A stretch of 64,000 nucleotides of DNA from Ornithinibacillus bavariensis (GCF_050433565.1 NZ_JBNPWZ010000010.1:1-64000), one strand, 5' to 3'. Shown: positions 1 through 8,968, counted from the stretch's first letter. Numbers and translations: made by a program. The notes: a model not told the origin generated them from the sequence alone.

Positions 1-19
1 ATTGAAAACAAACCAAAAA

Positions 20-61
20 AAATGGTTCCAAGCACCAGTTTTTAGATGATTGGAACCATTT
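20..61. terminator. Long-loop inverted repeat upstream of soj
   Basis: A perfect 12-bp inverted repeat (AAATGGTTCCAA at 20-31, complement at 50-61) with an 18-nt loop is followed by a T-rich stretch. It probably ends the transcript entering from the left, where noc lies in Bacillus; that gene is outside the window. The loop is long for an intrinsic terminator, so this is a moderate call. The rest of 62-241 is AT-rich leader without a gene. Confidence 0.5.
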
Positions 62-241
62 CTATTTATTTTTGGCTAGTTATGTCCCAGCCTCATTTTG
101 TGCTTTATGACAAGTAATTCCTAGTTTGGGATTACAAGACTATTTTTAAGGATATTTTTTTATTAAAAATATCAAATATAATAGGTTTAAATGCAAAAAA
201 GTGATAGAATAAATAGTATATTGTTTTAGGTAGGTGAAATC

Positions 242-1015
242 ATGGGGAAGATAATGTCCATTGCTAACCAAAAAGGTGGCGTGGGAAAAACAACTTCATC
301 CGTAAACTTAAGTGCATGTCTTGCATACTTAGGAAATAAAGTATTATTAGTTGATATAGATCCACAAGGAAATGCTACTAGTGGGGTTGGAATAAATAAA
401 GCTGACATGAATCAATGTATTTATAATGTACTAGTTGAAGATCTTCCTGCCGCGGAGGTTTGTGTTCCAACAAGTGTTGAAAATTTAGATATAATACCCG
501 CAACGATACAGCTTGCTGGGGCAGAAATAGAATTAGTCCCAACAATTTCGAGGGAGATCCGTTTAAAAAAAGCATTGGACGAAGTCCGTGATCGGTATGA
601 TTACATCATTATTGACTGTCCGCCATCTCTAGGGTTATTAACATTAAATGCTTTAACATCTTCTGATTCCGTATTAATTCCAGTACAATGTGAATATTAT
701 GCGCTTGAAGGATTAAGCCAATTATTAAATACAATCCGTCTTGTTCAAAAACATTTGAATAGAGATTTAATGATTGAAGGAGTTTTACTGACTATGCTTG
801 ATGCTAGAACGAATCTAGGTATTCAAGTAATAGAAGAGGTTAAAAAGTACTTCCAGGACAAAGTCTATAATTCTATCATTCCAAGAAATGTTCGATTGGG
901 AGAAGCGCCAAGTTACGGACAACCAATAATCACATATGATCCAAAATCAAAAGGTGCAGAAGTTTATCTAGAATTAGCGAAGGAAGTGATGGCTAATGGC
1001 ACGAGGGTTGGGTAA
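242..1015 (+). CDS. soj: ParA-family chromosome partitioning ATPase Soj
   Basis: This is a 257-residue Walker-type ATPase that works with ParB (Spo0J) and parS in origin segregation and influences DnaA activity in Bacillus. The deviant Walker A motif KGGVGKTT is at residues 10-17, and the Walker B-like region (IIIDCPPSLG) is near residue 122. The length matches B. subtilis Soj (about 253). The start fits the family N-terminus (MGKIMSIANQKGG) and has AGGTAGGTG just upstream. Its 3' end overlaps parB by 20 bp, indicating translational coupling. Identification is firm from sequence and context. Confidence 0.97.
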   Translation: MGKIMSIANQKGGVGKTTSSVNLSACLAYLGNKVLLVDIDPQGNATSGVGINKADMNQCIYNVLVEDLPAAEVCVPTSVENLDIIPATIQLAGAEIELVPTISREIRLKKALDEVRDRYDYIIIDCPPSLGLLTLNALTSSDSVLIPVQCEYYALEGLSQLLNTIRLVQKHLNRDLMIEGVLLTMLDARTNLGIQVIEEVKKYFQDKVYNSIIPRNVRLGEAPSYGQPIITYDPKSKGAEVYLELAKEVMANGTRVG

Positions 1016-1832
1016 AGGCTTAGATGCATTTTTTCCGGAAATAAAGGAAAAAGAGGATGATCTCGTCCAACAAATACCAATAAAGGACTGTCGCCCAAAT
1101 CCATATCAACCTAGAAAGTCATTCCATATGGATGCAATAGAAGAACTAAAGGAATCTATTTTAGAATTTGGTATTATTCAACCGTTAATTGTACGGAAGA
1201 GCATTAAAGGCTATGAAATTGTTGTAGGTGAAAGACGTTTCCGAGCAGCAAAGGAAGCTGGATTAACCGAGGTGCCAGCCGTTGTAAAGGAATTGTCGGA
1301 CGAAAAAATGATGGAGTTAGCATTATTGGAAAACCTTCAACGAGAGGATTTAACACCTATTGAAGAAGGTCAAGCATATGCTAACTTAATGAAAGAGCTT
1401 AATATTACGCAAGAGGAATTGTCTAGAAGGTTAGGGAAGAGTCGATCCCATATTGCTAACATGGTTAGACTTTTAGGTTTGCCGGAGCAGATTGTTACTT
1501 ATATTAATAATGGTGAACTTTCGATGGGGCATGGTAGAGCACTATTAGGCTTAAAGGACAAAGAAAAAATATCTCCTCTAGTTGCAAAGATTAGACAAGA
1601 AAAGTTGAATGTAAGGCAGGTTGAGAAGCTAATTATCCAATTAAATGAAAAACCGATTAAAAAGAAGGTTAAAGCAAAGAAAGATATCTTTTTACTAGAG
1701 AGAGAATCGGTTTTACGTGATAAATTGGGAACTGCTGTTACCATTCAACGTGGAAAACGAAAAGGAAAAATTGAAATAGAGTTTTATACAGATGATGATC
1801 TGGAACGGATTATCGAAGTATTAGAAGGCTGA
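996..1832 (+). CDS. parB: ParB/Spo0J chromosome partitioning protein
   Basis: This 278-residue ParB is a CTP-dependent DNA clamp that loads at parS and recruits SMC. The N-terminus (MARGLGKGLDAFFP) is typical. The CTP-binding region contains VVGERRFRAAKEAG (about residues 76-89), followed by the GxxR-type segment LLENLQRE. The central helix-turn-helix is near residues 130-165 and the dimerisation domain is C-terminal. The start inside soj is supported by the conserved N-terminus. A parS site lies 80 bp downstream of its stop, so a ParB loading site is directly next to its own gene. Confidence 0.97.
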   Translation: MARGLGKGLDAFFPEIKEKEDDLVQQIPIKDCRPNPYQPRKSFHMDAIEELKESILEFGIIQPLIVRKSIKGYEIVVGERRFRAAKEAGLTEVPAVVKELSDEKMMELALLENLQREDLTPIEEGQAYANLMKELNITQEELSRRLGKSRSHIANMVRLLGLPEQIVTYINNGELSMGHGRALLGLKDKEKISPLVAKIRQEKLNVRQVEKLIIQLNEKPIKKKVKAKKDIFLLERESVLRDKLGTAVTIQRGKRKGKIEIEFYTDDDLERIIEVLEG

Positions 1833-1847
1833 GAATAATTTGGTAGA

Positions 1848-1884
1848 AGGACTGGGAGAAGTTGGCTCTCTCCAGTCTTTTTTT
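1848..1884 (+). terminator. Intrinsic terminator after soj-parB
   Basis: A stem of GACTGG with CCAGTC plus further imperfect pairing (GGGAGA/TCTCTC) is followed by seven T residues. It closes the soj-parB operon. Confidence 0.75.
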
Positions 1885-1912
1885 ATATAAACAGGAGATT
1901 CAGAATTCAAAA

Positions 1913-1928
1913 TGTTTCACGTGAAACA
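1913..1928. promoter_or_regulatory. parS: parS site (ParB nucleation site)
   Basis: The 16-bp palindrome TGTTTCACGTGAAACA matches the Bacillus parS consensus at every base. It lies in the intergenic spacer downstream of parB rather than inside the gene as in B. subtilis. It is the only perfect copy noticed in the window. Confidence 0.96.
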
Positions 1929-1976
1929 TTCTAGAGAAAAGTATTGTAGAGGCTAATAGATAGAGAGGGTAGGGGC

Positions 1977-2681
1977 ATGGTTTTATTTGGTACACTAGTT
2001 AATGGGGCATTTATACTTATTGGTAGTTTATTAGGATTATTATTTACAAGAATTCCTGAGCGTTTTAAAGAAACCGTCATGCATGGCATCGCGTTAGCAA
2101 TCGTGTTAATCGGGTTACAAATGGCATTCTCAACGGAAGCAATCATAGTAGTACTGCTTAGCTTGTTAACTGGAGCAATTATAGGCGAATTACTAAATAT
2201 AGAAAACAAGCTAAATCAATTCGGTAACTGGATTGGTAGTAAATTTAAGACATCAACGAAAGAAAGTACTGTATCACAGGGATTTGTAACAGCTTCCTTA
2301 ATATTTGTCGTTGGTGCAATGGCTATCATCGGTGCACTTGATAGTGGACTGAGAGGTGACCATGAGATACTAATTACGAAAGGAATATTAGATGGTTTCG
2401 TTGCGCTGGTGTTAACGACTACTTTAGGCGCTGGTGTAGCACTTTCGGTTGTACCAGTAGTATTATATCAAGGGACAATTGCATTACTTGCAACACAAAT
2501 TGAAAACTGGATCCCTGATGTGTTTCTTAATGGGCTTATTGTAGAATTAACTGCTGTTGGAGGGCTGTTAATTGTGGCAATCGGTTTAAATATGTTAAAG
2601 GTTGTCCAAATTAGAATTGGGAATCTATTACCGTCAATTCTAACGGTAGGGTTAGTCTATTATATTTATCAGCTCTTCTAA
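1977..2681 (+). CDS. DUF554 family membrane protein
   Basis: This is a 234-residue integral membrane protein of the DUF554 (YdfK/YqgA-like) family, with about seven hydrophobic segments. The start MVLFGTLVNGAFILIGSLLG and the later GALDSGLRGD segment are typical of the family. Biochemical function is unknown. It is read in the same direction as parB but lies behind parB's terminator and the parS site, with its own Shine-Dalgarno (GAGAGGGTAGGGG) before ATG. A convergent bidirectional terminator separates it from yyaC. Family assignment is confident; function is not. Confidence 0.85.
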   Translation: MVLFGTLVNGAFILIGSLLGLLFTRIPERFKETVMHGIALAIVLIGLQMAFSTEAIIVVLLSLLTGAIIGELLNIENKLNQFGNWIGSKFKTSTKESTVSQGFVTASLIFVVGAMAIIGALDSGLRGDHEILITKGILDGFVALVLTTTLGAGVALSVVPVVLYQGTIALLATQIENWIPDVFLNGLIVELTAVGGLLIVAIGLNMLKVVQIRIGNLLPSILTVGLVYYIYQLF

Positions 2682-2748
2682 TTACATAATCAAAATATGC
2701 AACACGGTAGAAATTTGTCGAATAATGTAGCATCAAGCAAATAATAGC

Positions 2749-2785
2749 AATAAAAGGCGAGTAAAGCTAACACTCGCCTTTTATT
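2749..2785. terminator. Bidirectional terminator between DUF554 gene and yyaC
   Basis: A perfect 14-bp stem (AATAAAAGGCGAGT with its complement) and a 9-nt loop sits between two convergent genes. Its right arm reaches the last bases of yyaC. A/T runs on both sides allow termination in both directions. Confidence 0.9.
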
Positions 2786-3401
2786 ATATCGGTTTTTTTC
2801 TAGTACTAGGCATAATCACAGCAGGTGTTACATAGCTAGCTGTTAATTGTTGATCTACTAAATCTAACACATCTGCAATTTTTTTTGCCATTTCTACAAC
2901 AATAGAGAGTCGGGTGTTTTGTAATACAGAGTATTCCATAAAACCACTGATATTAACGACCCCAGTAATATGTATATCACCAATAGGCGGAAGCGGCTTG
3001 TTTAAAGCTGTACCAGGCTTTAAGGAGCCCTCGCAAGCGATAATTTGACCAACAGAACTAGTTTTTCCTAGACAAGCGTCTATAGCGATTATAAAAGCAT
3101 TTTTATGCTGACGTTCAATAAGCTGAATATAGTCTTTCAGATTGGTTGCATGAACTGGGTCTTGTAATGTGCCATAAACGGTCATATGACGTAGCCTTTT
3201 TTCCATTAAATAAGTCCCGGTAAGTGGCCCCAATGCATCTCCGGTTGATCGGTCTGTCCCTACACAAACAATGATATATTCTTTTGGAATTCTTGGTAAC
3301 CATGAAACAATACTGTCACTCATGGTATCACATAGATTTGGGTCAGTATGTGCAATACGAATTGCTTCATTTTTCATCGTCAACCGACTCTTTAGATTCA
3401 T
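2784..3401 (-). CDS. yyaC: Spore protein YyaC (DUF1256, GPR-like fold)
   Basis: This 205-residue protein belongs to the sporulation-associated DUF1256/YyaC family, which is related to the germination protease GPR; its exact role is unsettled. Family hallmarks are CVGTDRSTGDALGPL (about residues 45-59) and IAIDACLGKTSSVG (about 103-116). I chose the internal ATG at 3401 because it has a strong GGAGGAG at the right distance and gives the B. subtilis length. Twenty further upstream codons are open but lack support. Its presence argues for an endospore former. It is convergent with the DUF554 gene. Confidence 0.93.
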   Translation of the reverse strand: MNLKSRLTMKNEAIRIAHTDPNLCDTMSDSIVSWLPRIPKEYIIVCVGTDRSTGDALGPLTGTYLMEKRLRHMTVYGTLQDPVHATNLKDYIQLIERQHKNAFIIAIDACLGKTSSVGQIIACEGSLKPGTALNKPLPPIGDIHITGVVNISGFMEYSVLQNTRLSIVVEMAKKIADVLDLVDQQLTASYVTPAVIMPSTRKKPI

Positions 3402-3482
3402 AGGTTCTCCTCCACTAACATATTGATATAAGTATACGGAGAAAAAGCTCTTTTTATACATGCATAAAATGGGGGAGACGAA

Positions 3483-4499
3483 ATGTGGAGATCGGGGTTC
3501 AGATGGATGTTTCTCATCATCGGGACAACCATAGGTGCAGGGTATGCATCAGGTCGGGAATTGTGGGAGTTTTTTGGTCATGGAAGTGGACTAGCTATAG
3601 TATTATTCGTTGTATTTTTTTCGTTTTCTTGCTTGGTAATCATGTCCATTAGCTATCGAAAAAAATCAACCGAATACCGACCTGTACTAAAAGAAATTGT
3701 TGGGGAAAAGCTATCACCTATTTATGACTTTATGATTTTTTTATACTTATTTACGACAACCGTAGTCATGCTATCTGGTAGTGGTGCTACAGGACAGGCA
3801 TTTAATATTTCCTACTGGTGGGGAGTAGGATTTATTGTTATCATGCTAGTCTTACTATTTTTGAGGGATATTGGCGGATTATTGTCTATTAATCAGTTGA
3901 TATTACCTGTTTTAATTATAGGAATGCTATATGTATTATTGAGGTTTACGGTAGATCATCATCTCAACTTATTTTCACATTGGCGGGAACAGCATAATTG
4001 GCCTGCAGCTTTTCCGTTTACCGCATTAAATATATTGCCAATGATTGCGGTTCTTGGGGCAGTGGGAAATAAAATGTCTTCAAAAAAGGAAATTTGGATA
4101 GCTAGTCTTGGAAGTGGACTGATTTTAGGTGTTCTAACTTTTATTTATAATAATAGCTTAATTCAAATTGCCGAGGAGATTTTCCTATATGAAATTCCTT
4201 TATTTGCGATATTAAGTAATTACCCATTTTACATGGTATTGTTTATGACGATTCTCTTATGGTTTGCAATTTTCACGACTGCTGCATCGGGAATTATGGG
4301 GCTAACAACAAGATTGGAGAGCTACTTCAGCGTTCCTTTTTGGTTGCTTGTTCTCATTATTTTAGCTACAATGATACCATTAACAACAGTAGGGTTCTCA
4401 ACCCTAATCGGTGTGCTTTATCCGCTATATGGATTACTTAATTTATATGTTTTAACACGTTTATTGTTATTCCCCCTATGGAATAAAAGAGAAAAATAA
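3483..4499 (+). CDS. YkvI-family multi-spanning membrane protein
   Basis: This is a 338-residue transporter-like protein with about ten hydrophobic helices. The N-terminal segment GTTIGAGYASGRELWEFF is characteristic of the YkvI family, within the APC-like transporter superfamily, which also includes the GerAB-type germinant receptor subunits. Substrate is unknown. It is divergent from yyaC with an 81-bp gap, and yyzM follows 43 bp downstream, so the two may be cotranscribed. A spore-related role is possible from the neighbourhood but is not shown by the sequence. Confidence 0.8.
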   Translation: MWRSGFRWMFLIIGTTIGAGYASGRELWEFFGHGSGLAIVLFVVFFSFSCLVIMSISYRKKSTEYRPVLKEIVGEKLSPIYDFMIFLYLFTTTVVMLSGSGATGQAFNISYWWGVGFIVIMLVLLFLRDIGGLLSINQLILPVLIIGMLYVLLRFTVDHHLNLFSHWREQHNWPAAFPFTALNILPMIAVLGAVGNKMSSKKEIWIASLGSGLILGVLTFIYNNSLIQIAEEIFLYEIPLFAILSNYPFYMVLFMTILLWFAIFTTAASGIMGLTTRLESYFSVPFWLLVLIILATMIPLTTVGFSTLIGVLYPLYGLLNLYVLTRLLLFPLWNKREK

Positions 4500-4542
4500 T
4501 ATAATTTTCTAATATTATAATGAACAATAAGGAGAACTCTAA

Positions 4543-4740
4543 ATGGTGGAAAAAGAATTTGAATTAAATGATATTGTTCAAATGAAAAAACCCCATCCTT
4601 GTGGGGAAAATAAGTGGAAGATTATCCGTATGGGTATGGATGTACGGATAAAATGTATGGGCTGTGACCATAGTGTCATGATTCCTCGAAAAGAATTTAG
4701 TAAAAAGCTAAAAAAAGTACTAGAAAAGGCCTCAAATTAA
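4543..4740 (+). CDS. yyzM: DUF951 family protein YyzM
   Basis: This 65-residue soluble protein has the DUF951 pattern: a VQMKKPHPCG segment, a basic strand region, and a CMGCD motif close to IPR. The two cysteine positions and the fold suggest a small nucleic-acid-binding or zinc-binding protein, which is inference only. It has a clear AAGGAG Shine-Dalgarno. It lies just upstream of ychF as in B. subtilis, where yyzM precedes yyaF. Confidence 0.9.
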   Translation: MVEKEFELNDIVQMKKPHPCGENKWKIIRMGMDVRIKCMGCDHSVMIPRKEFSKKLKKVLEKASN

Positions 4741-4832
4741 TACATTAGTATGGACGATATTGCTAAAAAATGGTAATATTAGTCATAGATAGATAGAGAA
4801 ATATAAAAATGATAGGGTAAGAACGCAAAAAT

Positions 4833-4860
4833 AGGCTCCAAATCTGGGGCCTGTTTTTGT
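4833..4860 (+). terminator. Short terminator before ychF
   Basis: A 7-bp stem AGGCTCC/GGGGCCT (one G-T pair) with a 6-nt loop is followed by GTTTTTG. It probably ends the ykvI-like/yyzM transcript. Confidence 0.6.
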
Positions 4861-4950
4861 GTTTTGCTTGCTTGTCTTTTCGTTGGTCAAAATCTATAAT
4901 TGAACTATCGAGCGTATTAAGATGAATGGAATCCTTAAGGAGTGGAAAGT

Positions 4951-6051
4951 ATGGCTTTAACAGCAGGAATCGTCGGACTTCCAAATGTAGGTAAATCAAC
5001 ATTATTTAATGCAATAACACAAGCTGGGGCTGAGGCTGCAAACTATCCTTTTGCAACGATTGATCCCAATGTAGGCATGGTGGAAGTACCAGATGAACGT
5101 TTAAATAAATTAACAGAGCTAGTAAAACCGAAAAAGACAGTGCCAACAACCTTTGAATTTACGGATATAGCAGGTATTGTTAAGGGAGCTAGTAAGGGGG
5201 AAGGATTAGGAAACCAATTCTTATCCCATATTCGTCAAGTAGACGCAATTTGTCAGGTAGTCCGCTGTTTTGTTGATGAAAACATTACACATGTTGCTGG
5301 ACGTGTTGACCCAATTGATGATATTGAAATAATAAATTTGGAATTAATTCTAGCAGACTTAGAATCCGTAAACAAACGCCATCAGCGTGTTGAAAAATTA
5401 GCGAGACAAAAGGATAAAGATGCTGTTGTAGAATTTGAGGTATTAGCGAAATTAAAAGCAGGCTTAGAGGAAGAAAAACCAGTTCGTGCAATTGAATTTA
5501 CGGATGAGCAGCAGAAGATTGTGAAAGGATTACATTTATTAACCAGTAAGCCAATGCTATATGTAGCGAATGTTGGTGAGGATGAGGTGAGTGATCCAGA
5601 TAACAATCCAAATGTTCAAAAGGTAAAGGAATTCGCTGCCAATGAGGGTGCAGAAGTAATTGTAATCTGTGCGAAGATTGAAGAGGAAATTTCTGAGTTA
5701 GACCAAGAAGAAAAAGAAATGTTTTTAGAGGAACTGGGAATTGCCGAATCTGGACTGGATAAGTTAATCAAAGCCTCTTATAGCCTTTTAGGACTTGCAA
5801 CTTATTTTACAGCTGGAGAACAAGAGGTACGTGCGTGGACGTTCCGTAAAGGAATTAAAGCACCACAAGCAGCAGGTATTATTCATAGTGATTTTGAACG
5901 AGGATTTATTCGTGCAGAAACAGTATCCTATGATGACTTAATGGAAGCAGGCTCCATGGTGCATGCTCGTGAAAAAGGGAAGGTACGTTTAGAAGGAAAA
6001 GAATATATCGTTCAGGATGGAGATATTATTCATTTCCGCTTTAATGTGTAA
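4951..6051 (+). CDS. ychF: Universally conserved OBG-family ATPase YchF
   Basis: This 366-residue P-loop protein (YyaF in B. subtilis) prefers ATP to GTP, associates with ribosomes and is linked to oxidative-stress responses in other bacteria. The G1 motif GLPNVGKST is near residues 8-16, the G3 region FTDIAGIVKGAS near 66-77, and a C-terminal TGS-like domain follows. The ATG at 4951 is preferred because TAAGGAG lies 8 nt upstream. A GTG nine bases earlier overlaps that Shine-Dalgarno. It is a single-gene unit in front of the rpsF operon. Confidence 0.95.
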   Translation: MALTAGIVGLPNVGKSTLFNAITQAGAEAANYPFATIDPNVGMVEVPDERLNKLTELVKPKKTVPTTFEFTDIAGIVKGASKGEGLGNQFLSHIRQVDAICQVVRCFVDENITHVAGRVDPIDDIEIINLELILADLESVNKRHQRVEKLARQKDKDAVVEFEVLAKLKAGLEEEKPVRAIEFTDEQQKIVKGLHLLTSKPMLYVANVGEDEVSDPDNNPNVQKVKEFAANEGAEVIVICAKIEEEISELDQEEKEMFLEELGIAESGLDKLIKASYSLLGLATYFTAGEQEVRAWTFRKGIKAPQAAGIIHSDFERGFIRAETVSYDDLMEAGSMVHAREKGKVRLEGKEYIVQDGDIIHFRFNV

Positions 6052-6119
6052 AAACCGCTAACAACAACTCCAATTTTTAAATAAAGCGTAATGGTAACGT
6101 AAAAGGATCTCTCGAAGAC

Positions 6120-6148
6120 TTGTTATTTAAAGCAAACTTTGTTATAAT
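6120..6148 (+). promoter_or_regulatory. SigmaA promoter of rpsF-ssb-rpsR
   Basis: TTGTTA at 6120-6125 and TATAAT at 6143-6148 are separated by 17 bp, a near-consensus vegetative promoter. It leaves a leader of about 100 nt before rpsF. Confidence 0.8.
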
Positions 6149-6159
6149 ACACTATTGTG

Positions 6160-6252
6160 AGTAATAATTTAATTTAATTTAATTACTCCTTGCTCTTATT
6201 GCGATGTATTTCTAAAGATAAGGGCCGCTAAGACCAAAAGGAGGTGTAACGG
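6160..6252 (+). promoter_or_regulatory. rpsF leader, candidate S6:S18 autoregulatory region
   Basis: The leader contains AATTACTCC/TTGCTC stretches and a GGGCCGC segment shortly before the ribosome-binding site. In many Bacteria the S6:S18 dimer represses this operon by binding a hairpin with an exposed CCG upstream of rpsF. The CCG and location fit, but I could not draw a convincing complete fold by eye, so this is a candidate only. Confidence 0.35.
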
Positions 6253-6540
6253 ATGAGAAAATATGAAATCATGTATATCATCCGCCCAGACATGGAGGAA
6301 GACGCACAAAAGGCAGTAATTGAGCGTTTCAACGGTATCTTAACTGATAACGGGGCGGAGATTGAAAAAGTTGATGAAAAAGGTAAAAAACGCCTTGCAT
6401 ATGAAATCAATGACTATCGTGATGGATACTATGTTGTGATTAACTTCTCTGGCGATGAAAAAGCAGTTAATGAATTTGATCGTTTAGCTAAGTTCTCTGA
6501 AGACATTATTCGTCACATTGCAGTTCGAGAAGATGAATAA
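6253..6540 (+). CDS. rpsF: 30S ribosomal protein S6
   Basis: This 95-residue protein has the standard S6 start MRKYEIMYIIRPDMEE and the GKKRLAYEIND strand. S6 binds the central domain of 16S rRNA together with S18, which is encoded two genes downstream. A very strong AAGGAGGTG precedes ATG. It is the first gene of the rpsF-ssb-rpsR operon. Identification is secure. Confidence 0.98.
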   Translation: MRKYEIMYIIRPDMEEDAQKAVIERFNGILTDNGAEIEKVDEKGKKRLAYEINDYRDGYYVVINFSGDEKAVNEFDRLAKFSEDIIRHIAVREDE

Positions 6541-6558
6541 TAATAAGGAGTGGTTCTG

Positions 6559-7035
6559 ATGTTAAATCGTGTCGTACTTGTCGGCAGGTTAACGAAGGAT
6601 CCTGATTTACGTTATACGCCAAATGGAGTTGCAGTAGCCAATTTTACAGTTGCAGTCAATCGCCCGTTTTCGAACCAACAAGGAAATCGGGAAGCTGACT
6701 TTATTAACTGTGTGATTTGGAGAAGACCTGCAGAAAACCTTGCCAATTTCATGAAAAAAGGCGGTTTGATAGGTGTCGATGGACGCATTCAAACACGTTC
6801 CTATGAAGGCCAGGATGGAAAAATGGTTTATATAACTGAGGTTGTTGCAGACAGTGTACAATTCTTAGAGTCTAAAGGATCATCACAAGGACGTTCCGGA
6901 CAAGACGCATATTCACCAGGATTCCAGCAAAATCAGAACCAAAATCCAAATCATAATCAAAATCAATTTGATGATGATCCATTCAAGGATAATGGGGAAC
7001 CAATTGATATTTCTGATGATGATTTACCATTTTAA
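6559..7035 (+). CDS. ssb: Single-stranded DNA-binding protein Ssb
   Basis: This 158-residue protein has an N-terminal OB-fold (MLNRVVLVGRLTKDPDLR, then FINCVIWRRPAENLANF) of about 110 residues. It is followed by an asparagine/glutamine-rich linker and the acidic tip DDLPF that recruits replication and repair partners. The ATG at 6559 has AAGGAG at the proper distance; an in-frame GTG at 6550 overlaps that site. It sits between rpsF and rpsR, as in B. subtilis, where this is the essential ssbA-type gene. Confidence 0.97.
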   Translation: MLNRVVLVGRLTKDPDLRYTPNGVAVANFTVAVNRPFSNQQGNREADFINCVIWRRPAENLANFMKKGGLIGVDGRIQTRSYEGQDGKMVYITEVVADSVQFLESKGSSQGRSGQDAYSPGFQQNQNQNPNHNQNQFDDDPFKDNGEPIDISDDDLPF

Positions 7036-7082
7036 ATGAAATGACCTGAAATATATTAATAATCTATCAGGGAGGGATAACA

Positions 7083-7319
7083 ATGGCAGCAGCTCGTCGT
7101 GGACGCGGTGGAAAACGCCGTAAAGTGTGTTATTTTACAGCGAACGGAATTACACATATTGACTACAAAGACGTTGAGCTTCTAAAGCGTTTCATTTCTG
7201 AACGTGGAAAAATTCTTCCTCGTCGTGTAACTGGAACTTCTGCGAAATATCAACGTAAGCTTACAATCGCAATTAAACGTGCTCGTCAAATGGCATTATT
7301 GCCATACGTTGCAGAATAA
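7083..7319 (+). CDS. rpsR: 30S ribosomal protein S18
   Basis: This 78-residue, strongly basic protein has the S18 signature: YKDVELLKRFISERGKILPR, then TGTSAKYQRKLTIAIKRAR. It forms a heterodimer with S6 on the 30S platform. GGGAGG precedes the start. It is the last gene of the operon and is followed by a strong terminator. Confidence 0.98.
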   Translation: MAAARRGRGGKRRKVCYFTANGITHIDYKDVELLKRFISERGKILPRRVTGTSAKYQRKLTIAIKRARQMALLPYVAE

Positions 7320-7330
7320 GAATAAGAAAA

Positions 7331-7370
7331 AAGGCATTGCATGGATATATCCTTGCAGTGCCTTTTTTTT
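7331..7370 (+). terminator. Terminator of the rpsF-ssb-rpsR operon
   Basis: An 11-bp stem (AAGGCATTGCA with TGCAGTGCCTT, one G-T) and a 12-nt loop is followed by eight T residues. No gene was recognised between it and 7629; that stretch is AT-rich. Confidence 0.92.
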
Positions 7371-7629
7371 GTTTGAAATTATTTAGTATGACAATAGCCT
7401 TAATATATGAGTGTAATTCCGTGTAAATTACCATTCATTTTGCCACTATCAGCTATTAATTAGGAACTAGCTCTGTCATTTTTGTTTTCATATATGATAA
7501 AATACGTATAACATTTTGAATATTATGTGCTATAACTAAAAAAGCAGGTCAATTTAATAATCGGAAGGAAGAAAGGTATATAGAAAGGAAACTATTCGAT
7601 ATACCAGGTAAAAAAGAAGGAGCGGAGCG

Positions 7630-8001
7630 ATGAGTAAATCATTTATTGAACAAGTACATTATATTAGAATTCCCGTTAAGGATTTAGAGCTGTCTGCACA
7701 CTGGTATAGAGATGTATTAGGGCTCCAGTTATTAAACATTACTGAGGAACTTGCAATATTAAAAGTAAATGAAGGACCTTTCTTACTTATCTTAATTCCT
7801 ACCGAAGATGAAACATTTGTCCATTTTACAATTAATAATGAACAAGAATTTAGTATTGGCTTTACCAGTCCAGAATTATCTAAGTTTCATCAGCACTTAA
7901 TGGCTAATCAAGTTAAGGTCGAGAATATACAAGAAGATAATGGTCATGCCTTTTTCCACTTTTATGACCCAAATGGTAATAAACTTCAAGTACACTGGTA
8001 A
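7630..8001 (+). CDS. VOC superfamily (glyoxalase/dioxygenase-like) protein
   Basis: This 123-residue single-domain vicinal-oxygen-chelate protein begins with a canonical VOC strand (VHYIRIPVKDLELSAHWYRD, then VLGLQL) and ends with DPNGNKLQVHW, the usual C-terminal metal-ligand region. Members include glyoxalases, antibiotic-binding proteins and many of unknown substrate; the substrate here cannot be read from sequence. AAGGAG lies 8 nt before ATG. The next gene is 61 bp downstream on the same strand. Confidence 0.85.
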   Translation: MSKSFIEQVHYIRIPVKDLELSAHWYRDVLGLQLLNITEELAILKVNEGPFLLILIPTEDETFVHFTINNEQEFSIGFTSPELSKFHQHLMANQVKVENIQEDNGHAFFHFYDPNGNKLQVHW

Positions 8002-8062
8002 GCTCACTTGAAACGAAGGGTGCTAGGGTAATATTAGATAGTATAGGGGGATTTTTAGGCGA

Positions 8063-8968
8063 GTGAATTTACTAACCGAATTTGAAAATAAACTAAAAAG
8101 AGACAAAGTTGATAGTGCCCTTGTCCAGCTAAATAACAATGTGATAGTTGAATATTATCGAAATAAAAAAATGAAGGAAAAGCAACATAAAATATATTCT
8201 GTCACCAAAAGCATTTTATCCGTACTAATCGGGATAACCATAAAAAAAGGGTATATCGAACATATTAACACACCGATAAGTACGTACTTTCCAGAAATTA
8301 ATAATGATACAGAGAAACAGAAAATCACAATCAAACACCTACTGACAATGACATCAGGCTTACACTTTCCAGGAAATAATGGGATGATACCTAGTAAAAA
8401 TTGGGTTAATTTTGTACTTAATCAGGACATGGAGAATCCCCCTGGAACGGATATGAGCTATAGCTGTGGTTCTTCCCAGTTATTAAGTGCAATCATCCAA
8501 AAGACTACTGGGTTAAATACAGAAGTCTTCGCTAGGAAACATTTATTTACACCTCTTGGGATAACAGATTATAAGTGGAACCATGATGCACAAGGTATAG
8601 CGATTGGTGGATTTGGATTAACAATGAAAACAAGTGATATGTTAAAAATTGGTACGCTATATGCAAATAAAGGAAAATGGAAATCCAAACAAATTGTACC
8701 GTTTCATTGGATTGAAGAATCTACAACCCCCAAAGTCAAAAGTAATGATACTTTTTCATATGCATATCATTGGTGGAATTTAACATCCGACAATGAAATA
8801 GGTAGGATTTATTTTGCGTATGGACTTGAAGGACAATATATTATTGTCGTACCCGATTATCAATTAGTAACGGTTTTCACAAGTAGCATGAAAGAGGATG
8901 AACTTAGCCCTTTAAATTATTTCAAGGACTATCTACTTCCTTATGTAATTAATTCGAATAACCTTTAG
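8063..8968 (+). CDS. Serine hydrolase, beta-lactamase/esterase-like family
   Basis: This 301-residue protein belongs to the class C beta-lactamase-like serine hydrolase family. The catalytic SxxK motif is SVTKS (about residue 50), followed by HLLTMTSGLHFPG. The Tyr motif region is YSCGSS (about residue 133), and the active-site third motif may be in the C-terminal AYGLEGQY segment. There is no signal peptide, so it acts in the cytoplasm. The start is a GTG with GGGGG upstream; spacing is somewhat long, so the start is less certain than the family. Confidence 0.8.
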   Translation: MNLLTEFENKLKRDKVDSALVQLNNNVIVEYYRNKKMKEKQHKIYSVTKSILSVLIGITIKKGYIEHINTPISTYFPEINNDTEKQKITIKHLLTMTSGLHFPGNNGMIPSKNWVNFVLNQDMENPPGTDMSYSCGSSQLLSAIIQKTTGLNTEVFARKHLFTPLGITDYKWNHDAQGIAIGGFGLTMKTSDMLKIGTLYANKGKWKSKQIVPFHWIEESTTPKVKSNDTFSYAYHWWNLTSDNEIGRIYFAYGLEGQYIIVVPDYQLVTVFTSSMKEDELSPLNYFKDYLLPYVINSNNL

